Below, one piece after another: positions 46,877 through 56,467 of a stretch of 64,000 nucleotides of DNA. Source of the stretch: Bryum argenteum (lineage: Eukaryota; Streptophyta; Bryopsida; Bryales; Bryaceae); assembly GCA_037043015.1 (NCBI GenBank), contig CM073324.1:4333413-4397412 (forward strand), given 5' to 3'. The notes beneath the pieces are model-generated. The model was given only the letters and a program-made list of their open reading frames with translations, ran no database searches and was not told the DNA's origin. Position numbers and translations under genes: made by a program. How positions within the stretch are numbered: position 1 is the stretch's first letter; each line of letters begins with the position of its first letter.

Positions 46877-47148
46877 TTAACCCCTAAACGACCACAGCCA
46901 TCGATTCGGCTTTTACGGTCAAGGCCAAAAGAAATTTACATTCAACTTCAATTGTTATGATCTCACATCCAGTGATGATCCAACGGTTGAAAATTTTCAC
47001 ACTACTACATATGGTAGTCTACTTCAAGATCCTACGGTTGAAGTTATCAGAAATTTCCAAAAATATTGAACGTACCCGCATTAGTACATAGTGGTCAGTG
47101 TTGGGATTTCAAGCTCCCAAAACATCGTGGACCTTTAGAGGTGGGATA
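46877..47148 (+). mobile_element. TTAA-MITE family F
   Basis: It starts TTAACCCCTAAACGACCAC and ends in a decayed GGACCTTTAGAGGTGGGA. The interior carries 'gttatgatctcacatcc', 'gatccaacggttgaaaat' and 'caagatcctacggttgaa', motifs shared with B, D, G and K. Confidence 0.65.
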
Positions 47149-47444
47149 CTGTATGTAAAATAATGGTAAGTTACTAGTATTTGTATGAGCATCATAGTTA
47201 GTGAACTAAGGCACAGGCAAGGATGTGAGCTTCTTGAAGATATGGAAGGACTAACTTATTATTACAATTGAGCCTGGCATGTACTTTAGATGGTCAAAAG
47301 GGGCTTCTTCCCATTTTGTACCGCCCCAGCTGTTACCTGACCTTGCACTAAATAAATATAATCATATCACATGGTATTATCCCCTTAGGATCCCCCAAGG
47401 GGCTAACCAAAATACTCTAACCCCTAGAGCTAGCCACGAGGCCT
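47149..47444. other. Intergenic DNA, nothing recognised
   Basis: No gene or repeat is seen; the phrase TAACCCCTAGAG near 47418 has no partner end. Confidence 0.4.
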
Positions 47445-47712
47445 TTAACCCCTAACTTTCCTTAAAACCCGAAACGGGTTTTTGGAGGTTCCCGCAGGAG
47501 AAAAACTCAGTCAAATTTGACCATTATAATCTCACAAATGAGGAAGAATGAACGGTTCAAATTTGGTATAGTAAAAGAATGTCAAGTGAACTTTGAGATC
47601 TTACGGTTGAATCTTTTAATAATTTCTTAGATAGAGATTTTTTGAGCTTAATCTAAAGGAAGTTCAAATTTTGTGACTTAAACCGTTTGCAACAAGGAAA
47701 GTTAGGGGTTAA
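47445..47712 (+). mobile_element. TTAA-MITE family B, copy 7
   Basis: A complete 268-base copy: TTAACCCCTAACTTTCCTT to AAAGTTAGGGGTTAA with both TTAA intact. Confidence 0.87.
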
Positions 47713-47947
47713 AATTCCTTGTTCCTATGCAAGTAATATACATGATCATACGAATTTTACCCTCATACTTAGAGAAGAGCTTGATTTTTCGCATGGGGTA
47801 TGAGTCAACCCCCATGAAAATAAAGATCCACACTAAGAGGTGCCTTATTCTTTTCCAATTTCCAACAAGGTGGGGATTGCCCAAACTGAACCAATAAAGC
47901 ACATCAATGTAAACACATAATGAGAACTTGGTTAATCTCCTAGTTAC

Positions 47948-48255
47948 TTAACCTTCAAACACCCAAGCAAGCCCGAGGGGCTTTTTATCCTACACGATCT
48001 CATTGTACTCAACTTTTCACTCATATTTTGATGTCAAATTGGTCCCTTTCATATGATGCATTCAGAAAGTGAAATTTTAGAATTCTATAAAGACTAATTT
48101 TGTGCTTTAAAAGGATCGTGATAGGGAGGTTGTGGTTGTACATAACCTTGTAGGAGGTTGCAAGCTCATCATTGATTGGTTACCCAAGTCCAAAAGATGT
48201 TGTGATCCAAGTTCGGGCTGCCCGTTTCAGACCCCTTGGACGTCTTAAGGGTTAA
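47948..48255 (-). mobile_element. TTAA-MITE family C, inverted, internally deleted
   Basis: It starts TTAACCTTCAAACACCC and ends GACGTCTTAAGGGTTAA; 308 bases versus 369 for complete copies. The interior 'aggttgcaagctcatcattg' is shared with C. Confidence 0.75.
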
Positions 48256-48879
48256 TTTTTTTCCCAAGCTGACCACAGACGGGACATAAGCAATCCATCA
48301 AATGGGTCGGTGATCTCAACAAGGATGGTGGTATGATAGAGGCAAAAGAAGGTCACGGTCAGCTTGTCAGCGAAGGGGGTAGCTCGGCTAAAGTGAGCTG
48401 AATGAATGTTGACGATGCAGCAATGAGGCCCATCATCAACCTGTTTTTCTATTGTCAGCAACAACCCAGGCTCGGACATTGCACATCAGATAAGGCAGTG
48501 CAGTGAGCTATGGAGGTGCAATACCTTCTGCCTCTTTGCATTGTGCAATTAAAGAGTTCCCCCTATCCTGAAAGGAGTCTCAATTGCAATGATCGGGAGA
48601 AACCGACGGCTAGTTCATTAGCAGCCGATGGAAATGACCCACTAGTCGGTTGATTCTTGAGAAGACCGATGAAAACTACTAAAGAAATTCTAATCTCAGT
48701 ATAAAATGAGACAATTGCCAGGATAGTTTCACCTAAAACCGGTTCGACAAGGGAACTATAGGATATTAGCCAGTAATAATGAAATTATTTCCCAAACCTT
48801 GCTCAGGTGTGACTTGATATTTGACCCATGCATATCCTTACTCATAAGGTCAGCCCCCCCCCCCCCTATCCCTGAGCAT
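48256..48879. other. Intergenic DNA with unassigned minus frame
   Basis: A 75-residue minus frame (48252-48479) has normal protein-like composition and higher GC than its surroundings. I cannot assign it and note it as a possible captured gene fragment. A C-run of about 13 is at 48854-48866. Confidence 0.4.
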
Positions 48880-49816
48880 TTAACCCCTAAAAATCCAGGA
48901 AAGCCGATTCGGTTTTCTGAGATTTCGGGCAGCTCATTTTAAGCATTTAAACTGATATTTTTGCCTAAGATTTTTATTGGGTGCTCCACATACAGTAATG
49001 TGTATGTGGTAAAATTTTCAAACTCAAATTTTAATTTTATAACCTTCATCTAGAAATTTTAGGTTTCAAGTCCAAATCGGGCAGTTTAAAATAATTTTTT
49101 TTATTTTTTTATTTTTTTAGAAATATGTTCATTACCAAATTACTATTCAAATTCCAATGTGTCCGAAGTCAAAAAGTTTACCAATTTTACAAGGGCAGCC
49201 TCCAAAACTTTCAAAAACAATCTTCACAATTTCTAGTAATTTTACAATTTTTTCTTTCAAAAATTGCCAAAATTCGAGATTTTGGATTTTTTCCAAGATT
49301 TTTTTTTTCAAAATTCACATTATCATAAATGCACCTTCTCACCGTCGAGATTTTTCTCAAACTAAATATATCATACGTGGTGCTTGTTTTACTATATGGT
49401 TGTTTTTAGACCTTCTTTCATAAAATATTTTACATTAAGGTCAAAAAGTGGAATTGGTCTCTAGAATTTTGCATGAGCATAACCAACTTGATTACCTACA
49501 TGAAAAAAAATGAGGGAAAAATATTTGGAATAACAATCATCAAGTTGCCCTTGGCACCATTTAGACAATGCCTCTCACGCAGTGGCAAAAAAAAAGTGTT
49601 GGTCAAACTTTGATTGTTATGATCTCACAAATGAAAAACATCCAACGGTTGAAATTTTGACCAGTCCTTTGTATACAAGTTAGGTACAAGATCTTACGGT
49701 TCAAAGTCTAAAACCAGAAAAAAAAGTTTCTCCATTTCCCCATCTCCCAACGAAGGTGAAAAATGGCAGTTTTTGGTTCTGGAGGTCGAGGAAACCCCTG
49801 GATTTTTAGGGGTTAA
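48880..49816 (+). mobile_element. TTAA-MITE family D, copy 3
   Basis: A 937-base copy with intact TTAA ends, near-identical to 36932-37852 and to the inverse of 40060-40992. The flanks 'gtcagcccccc' and 'ggggggctgac' are inverted copies, so D may sit in the loop of an older foldback. Confidence 0.87.
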
Positions 49817-49998
49817 TAGGGGGGGCTGACATTTTTCCTTACATCAACAAATACAGTAGAAAAATATCTCAAGTGGAATCATGTTTTTGTGAACCATTCT
49901 CGCTTTTCTAGAAATTTCCAAAGTGGGGGGACAAATAGATGCCTGTTATAATCTATCTTTTTACTTACTTTCCCCATGCATGTAAAATGCTTGTTGTG

Positions 49999-50275
49999 TT
50001 AACCCTTATGGATCCTTCAAACCAGAAAGAGTTTCTAATGGTTCCCACATAAAAAAAAATCAACCAACTTTGACCATTATAATCTCACAAATGAAGAAAA
50101 ATCAATAGTTTTAATTGTGAGTAAAATGTTGAGTTAACTTTAAGATCCGACACAATGAGATCCAACGGTTGAGTATCCTAAATAAGACTTAGACTAAAAG
50201 CTTATGGTCTTGAAATAGAAGGAGGTCATTTTTGAGAATTTAGGCAATCTTGCATCAAGCATCTTCAAGGGTTAA
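49999..50275 (+). mobile_element. TTAA-MITE family G-like, copy 3
   Basis: A 277-base element, TTAACCCTTATGGATCC to ATCTTCAAGGGTTAA, both TTAA intact. It shares 'accattataatctcacaaat' and 'gatccaacggttgagt' with B and G. Confidence 0.75.
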
Positions 50276-50339
50276 CAAATTTCCCATGCTAAAAATTGAG
50301 CCACTATTAAGCATCTTATTAAGAATAGTGAAAATAATC

Positions 50340-50774
50340 TTAACCCCTAAACGCCCAAGGGGGGGTAAAGCTCCTAACAATTGGTAATAATGCTGATTTT
50401 TTCAAAACTGCGTAAAAACAAATAAAAGATGAAAATGAAAAATCCAACCGTAGGATCTTCTTTGGAGTATGGCAATCAATATGACCGCCAAGTTGCATGC
50501 CATTTGGAGGTATGGATTTCAAGATCCATGCAAAAAAGGGGTGAAGATCACACCACCAAAACTTTCATGAAAAATCTCTTTCGTCCACTCTCACAAATTG
50601 AGGATCAAGGTTTTTACTATTTATCCAAGGAGGGAGTAGAGTAAACCCACCGAGGAGTTGAGCAAAAAAAACGGCGGATGAAAAATCGATGGGATGAAAG
50701 CGGGGTTGTGCACCAAAGACGGAGCCTCACATCCAGAATGTCGAAAAACGACACTGTGGGCGCTTAAGGGTTAA
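50340..50774 (+). mobile_element. TTAA-MITE family H
   Basis: A 435-base element with TTAACCCCTAAACGCCCAAG at the left and (complement) TTAACCCTTAAGCGCCCAC at the right. The perfect subterminal palindrome 'atgtcgaaaaacgacac' near 50739 is shared with family E. Short frames inside are not called as genes. Confidence 0.75.
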
Positions 50775-51340
50775 ATAGGATAGGTAATTCAATGAGCAGA
50801 CCCATCACATTGGTTGTTACTACAACAATGTTGTACCATATTAATGACTTTGCCTTCAACAACATTAGTGTGCCCTTGGTGCATTGTCACACCAAAAAGA
50901 ATACTTGGAGATTGGTAATTCCTCTGTATGACCCTATCATGAACCAGTCCATGTCCTTGTCTTGAACCTTAATCCTCTCTCTTTCCTAAACACCGACCCT
51001 GCCGCAAACCTTGACCCTATCCCAAACCCTATCTTTACTCTTGTGCCTATCTAACCCGATGTTGTTAAGATAAAAAGGCAAAAAGGCCATCCAATTTACT
51101 ATTTTAATTTTGTAACTTTAGAGAATTTCATCTTTTTGCAATTTTGAGAATTTTTGGTACCATGAATACTTTGAAGTCTCATATCATGCAATGCTTACAT
51201 CGGGTTGGTAATCTAATTGTTAATGGCACTCCTACAAAAATATGGGTTTCCAATGACACCTCCGGCACCAAATGAACAAATAGTCTCCAAGATCTTATTG
51301 ACAACACCACCACCTAACAAATAAAATTCTATCTTAACTC
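50775..51340. other. AT-rich intergenic DNA, nothing recognised
   Basis: No gene or repeat was recognised. Confidence 0.4.
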
Positions 51341-52266
51341 TTTACCCGTAAAGGTCCAAGCATTTTGTAGACCTCGGAAATCAAATTCGCCGTTTTTGAC
51401 CACCTTGACCACTTCGGTATCTTTGACTGTAAGATCTTGAGCCTTACTACTTGCACAAATACCAAATAAAATTTCAACCTTTGGATTTTTACCAACTTTA
51501 AGATCATAATGTTCATAGTTGACTAGATATTTTTTGGGGGGCTTTGCTTGAAAAACATAATCCAAATGGTGTCAAGGGAGACTTGATGATTGTTACTCCA
51601 AACATTTTGCCATATTTTTTTCCATATAGGTAATTAAGTTGGGTCCGCTCATACAAAAATTTAGAAACTCATTCCGCTTATACAATCTTCATGGAAATTA
51701 TTTTAAAGAATGTCTATATACAACAACATAGTAAAACATGCATTGCATATTGGTAATACTTAGTTTAAGAAAAAAATGAACTGCAAGTAGGTGCCTTTCT
51801 GAGCTTTTGAATTTTAAGACTATTTTTTCTTGAAAAAAATCCAAAACCTCAAATTTTGACAAGTTTTGTAAGAAATAATTTTGAAGTTACTAGAAATTGT
51901 GAAGATTTTTTTTGTAATTTTTGGAGGTTACCTTTGTGATTTATTATTATTTATTATTATTTTCATTTTTTTTTTCGACTTAGGTCACTTTAGAACTTGA
52001 ATAATGATTTTGTTGTGAAAATATCTCTCATAAGAAAATAATTTTAAAATCTAAATTTAAATAGCCTTTCCCGGACATGACACCTAAATTTTTTCGATGG
52101 AGGTTTTAGAAGTGGAAATTGGCTTTGTCAATTTTACCACATACACTTTGGAGTACAAGGAGCACCTTGTAAATCATCTAGGCAAAAAAATGACTTTTAA
52201 CTCCTTTATCTAGACTCTTTGAAATTGCGAAAAGCACAATTTGCTTTCTTGGACCTTTAGAAATGA
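51341..52266 (-). mobile_element. Diverged D-like TTAA element
   Basis: Old, inverted family D relative: start TTTACCCGTAAAGGTCC, end TTGGACCTTTAGAAATGA. It keeps D landmarks ('taattaagttgggtccgctc', 'attttaccacatacac') at moderate similarity. Its right end abuts a family E start. Confidence 0.6.
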
Positions 52267-53142
52267 ACCCCTATGCATCCCAACCTATTTTTTTAATCCA
52301 AAATGAAAACTTTTAGAGAAAATAAATCTAAAATTTTCAAATCCCAAAGGTCCAATCTTACAGTAGACTTTCCTAAGTTCACATGGACCAAAATTTGAGT
52401 CGTGAAGCCTCGTAAAGAGATTGTAAGTTTGTAACGTATGGGTACCAAATATAAACCACCAAATTTCTTGAATCCCACTTCAATAACACTCTTAGACTAG
52501 AAAAATACATTAAAATATATATCTTGGCTCAAATAATAGCCTTGCAATTGTGAAAAGTGCTAAAACCTTACAAAGAATTTATTGTCCAAAAATACACCCC
52601 TTGCACTCAAATTCTTGCCTTACCTTCAAAATACATGTGATTAAGTCAAGGTTCGCCACCACTAAAACTACACTTAACGGAATCAATCCCAAAAAATGAA
52701 GTTGAGATCCAACGTAAATGAAGGAGATATTAACTCCTAAAAAATCATTCATGTTTTCCACTTTTTCATCGTAGAAATATTATTGCAGATCCAATAGTAA
52801 AAGTATCTAGATCAAAAATCTTCCAACTACAAAGTCGTTAGATTTCATCTTGAAATCATTCTTATGCAAACAAAAAATCACAAAAAAAATCACATAATTG
52901 GCTTGCAATGGTCAAACATGTTGCATGGTTGAAAACTCAAAAACAAAAGGCCTCTTTGACTAAAATGCATGCCATTTATTCATACTTCATTGTATGAATT
53001 TGCAACTTTTACCACATAAACTAGACTTGATTAGTGACTCAACCCAAGTGATTTCATATTCCGAAGAAGGTATGGCTCTTCAAAATTTCTGTCTTTCATC
53101 AAATTGTGATGATTTCCGACATCAAGGACATTTAGATGTTAA
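52264..53142 (+). mobile_element. TTAA-MITE family E, 879 bases
   Basis: It starts TGAACCCCTATGCATCCC and ends AAGGACATTTAGATGTTAA, so only the right TTAA is intact. The E interior is present in order. The subterminal palindrome is decayed. Confidence 0.65.
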
Positions 53143-53935
53143 AATTTGAGACATTAATTATTTCATAGTTCTTGCATATAAAATCAGTTGAACGCATGTC
53201 TTATTTTCTTGACTTTGAACAGTGTTTGATTTTTGTCATTAAACATTGTTATTACAACAATATTGTACCATTTTAATGAGTTTCCTTCAACAACATAACT
53301 ACATGAATCTCTTTTAGGTCAAAGATTGCATGGCAGAAGCTACAAAAAGCTACACATAGCACGTGAGTAACTAAGGCGTCCTAATCTCATTTGCCCTCTA
53401 GCACAAGCAACATAACCAAAAGTTGAATCAATGTAACTACTATTATTATTGATTTAAGGAAACAATTCAATAGGAGAACATCACTTGATAACATTGTTCT
53501 AAAACCTAATTTTTAATTTCCATGATAACATTGTTCCAACACCTAACGTTTACAGTACAACGTGCAATTATGTTATGTAGAGCTGGCAGCAATGGAAGTT
53601 TGATAGGAAAGTTGCTGACTTTGATGTGATGAGGGAGGGTTATAATAAGCGGTTATCACCCCCAAACTATAATAACTTATTGCAAAAAAGAAGAGGCAAA
53701 AATGAGCGAGTAAAGATGGGTTTAGTTCTTCATTGAGAATCATACTCGATTTTACAACTAACCAAAGTAAAAGAGAGAACTAATTGCTAAACTAAAGGAG
53801 AGAAGAAGAAGAGAAACTTCAACCTATTTAGAGGCGAGCGTGAATAGAGTGTTCGTTCCACGTGTCCTTGGATGTACGCCTGAAGGTCACCGCACCAATG
53901 GCGAGACCACTAACACTATGCTAGTTCTACCTAGC
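53143..53935. other. Intergenic DNA, nothing recognised
   Basis: No gene is seen. A 'taataagcggttatca' / 'tataataacttatt' stretch near 53640-53685 may fold. Confidence 0.4.
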
Positions 53936-54164
53936 CACTACACTAAATAGGTAGATTAGTGTTAGATTTTTATAAGATTTGAAAATATTAAAAGTTTTTA
54001 CTTCTGGTAAAAAGATTTACCAAGAGTATTGATTCCAATACTATGGAAGTATCCCCATCTTAGCCATTGTAGAGGGTAAAAATTTTTTTTACTAACAATG
54101 AAAACTTATAACATGTTTATATAAATTAGTGTATTTAACAATAATCTACCTATTTAGTGTAGTG
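53936..54164. mobile_element. MITE with 23-base perfect inverted ends
   Basis: The ends are 53936-53958 and 54142-54164, beginning CACTACACTAAATAGGTAG. If the outer CACTA is the terminus, CACTA-type transposition is possible; if the ends start at the inner CACTAAATAGG, TA flanks both sides. The superfamily is undecided. Non-coding. Confidence 0.65.
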
Positions 54165-54385
54165 CTCAAGAGATACCGGACATGGAATTCTCCCAAAGGG
54201 CTTTTACATACCCATACAACGAAGTCTAAGAACCCCACCATAGTTGGGTGGACAATGGTGGTGAGCACCACGCTGGCGGCACGGGGAATAAAACCCACAA
54301 ACCGAGAGAACCAAACCAATTGCTTGCATTGTAGGCATGTGATGAGCATGAGGTGCGTGAGTCGTCTCAACAAAAACCATAAATA

Positions 54386-54487
54386 CTCCCTCCGTCCCAT
54401 TTATATTGTCCAATAGGTTCCCTCAAATCTACATTGAGAGGTAGATTCGAGAGAACCTACTGGACAATATAAATGGGACAGAGGGAG
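54386..54487. mobile_element. Stowaway MITE (CTCCCTCCGTCCC), 102 bases
   Basis: Starts CTCCCTCCGTCCCATTTATA and ends in the inverted copy with one mismatch (GGGACAGAGGGAG), flanked by TA at 54384-54385 and 54488-54489. Almost the whole element pairs with itself. It lies about 300 bases upstream of the GC-rich AIR9 leader. Confidence 0.92.
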
Positions 54488-54489
54488 TA

Positions 54490-55154
54490 CCATACATCAC
54501 TTTCAGTAGGTTGGTGAAGCAGAGGTCAAAACCTCAAAATTCTTAAAATTCACATACAGTTTGATACCCTTGCTAATCTGGTATACATACAAAAACAGTA
54601 CATCGTGGTGAAGCTTACAGGTTCCAAATTCAGTACCGGGTACCGCGCCCAATGACGCTGCTACTGCACCGGTACCGTAGCAACGTTATGTATAGTGATG
54701 ATTGAAGCCGAGCCCCGGCAAAGCGTACAATCCCGCCACGTCCCTTCCCCCCCCCCCCCTCCTAGCATCAAGTGCCGAAAGTGTGACCCACCCCCCGGGA
54801 ACATCCCGGGCTCCATTGGGAACATCCCGGAACCGGCCTCGCCATGCTGGGGTACATCCCCCGGGCATCGTAGGGAACATCGCGGGTGGGCCTTGGCCCG
54901 GCCCGGTCAGGTCAGGACTGGCAGCAGGAGGATACCGGATGAAGACGCCTTTGGGGAGTGTCGGGGCCTGCCTGTCGTTCTCCATGGTGCGCACCTCCTC
55001 CTCTGGCATTTGGCCCTGGCAAGCAGCAAGCATCCATCGTGCTGCATCAGGTTTTCAAGCTCGCTTTACGTTTCTGCTGCATTGTCCCCGTTTCCCCCTT
55101 TCGAACAAGCCCCCAGTGCTTTTAATGAGCACTCAGCTCGGACGTTGAGCCAAG
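54490..55154 (+). promoter_or_regulatory. AIR9 upstream region and probable 5'UTR exon
   Basis: GC rises sharply from about 54640. The block 'gggaacatcccgg' repeats near 54798 and 54820, with a variant near 54872. A C-run of about 13 is at 54748-54760. The donor AAG|GTGAGT at 55154/55155 would end the leader exon. The two overlapping long frames here (54695-55174, 54702-55148) are in GC-rich DNA and are not called. Inferred, no transcript evidence. Confidence 0.5.
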
Positions 55155-56427
55155 GTGAGTCGAGTCGGTACTAGTGCTGCTCTCTTCACTCTTTCCCGAT
55201 CGCGATCTGACCCTCCGAATCGATTCTCGCTTACTTCAAGCGCTTCCATGGCAATGTCGCCTCATTATAGCCTTTTCCTTGTCCAGGTGCTGTCGCAAAG
55301 GTCGCCATTTGAAAATGACCGGATCTTGGTCGGCGGCTCGGAAAATAGGCTGCGCGTGAAAGGATCTTACACTCTAATGCGGTAGAGTGATGGAGGACGA
55401 GAATGCTGGCAGGTTTGGGTTTCGCCTTCTCGCTTTTTGTTTTTCGAGCTGAGAGTTCTAGCTTTTGTTACGCTTGTTACATCGCTAGGTTCTTCTTGAT
55501 TACTGATATTGCGAAAGCCTTGCACGGATCCACACACATTGTTGCGTGTTGGAGTATCTAGATGTGTAAGGAGACAGGCATTCTTCTTTTAAGCCAAGTG
55601 ACGAGTGGTCAGAGCAGTTAGAAGTGCAGAGCCTGTTTCTGATTGTACTTGCGGAGTACAGAGCAGTTAAATCTTGGTAGAAGTGCTACGAAAATTACAA
55701 CTCGTGTGAGTTCTTGTCATTATTAGGCGGCATTGTCTTCTCCGTAGCTCCTCTGTTCCCTGAAGACTGTGCGTGAGTTCACAAGAAGCTGGTAGCTTTA
55801 CAGAACGGAGATTGGAAATGTTTAGTGAAGGCTGTGCGATTCTGATAGAATGAACGGAATGAACTTGCAGTGCTATTGCTCATAGTGTTAGGGGTAGCAG
55901 AATCGTTGCATGAGACCAATCATGGAGACGGGAGTGACAAGTTGTGTTAAAGCAGCTGTTGTCCTTCATTTGTCGCTGTGTTCTTGATGAGCTCTAAATT
56001 TCTTATTATGTGCGATGTTCTAAGTGTTCTAAGTTCGGTTATGCCCTCATTTGTAAAATGGCCTGGAACTGTCTTTTCCGTACACAACCCTACGCCGTCA
56101 AGACCCACTCCTTGGTGTTGGAAACTCCTTTGGTCCTCCTTTTGGTGTGGTAGTAGCATATCGACTCACTTACCGGAAGTAGCAAGCGTAACCCTCTGCA
56201 TCTTATCCAGGTACCAACACCTCAAGGTGGCCGTGGAGGATGCTGCAGCTAATAATTTCTGTGACCTGCTCCAATATTAGGCAACTTCATCTTCAAGACT
56301 CTCTGTCCTGGTACTACTTCATTATCTTTGTGCTCTGGCGACTGGTCTTCGAAGTTTCTTAAGTCTAGCTTTGACCCCCCCCTTTTATTTAGTAGTCACT
56401 AACATGTGCTGTATCGTCGAGTTGCAG
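55155..56427 (+). other. Probable AIR9 5'UTR intron
   Basis: The GTGAGT donor and GTTGCAG acceptor, with a good branch-site-like CACTAAC at about 56396, give a 1273-base leader intron. Plants often carry expression-enhancing introns here. No gene of its own is seen; frames at 55155-56280 are short and unconserved in appearance. Confidence 0.5.
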
Positions 56428-56467
56428 ATTGGCTTTGAGATACTTTTTATGTGATCCAGCTGGGACG

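Noticed and set aside
54695-55174. 159- and 148-residue frames upstream of AIR9
   Set aside because: They overlap each other in GC-rich DNA (few stops), contain a C-run and repeated 'gggaacatcccgg', and run over the likely leader splice donor.
56429-56467. AIR9 start at TTG 56429
   Set aside because: A non-ATG start is unlikely in a plant gene; the first in-frame ATG is 56468, and the sequence upstream follows a splice acceptor.
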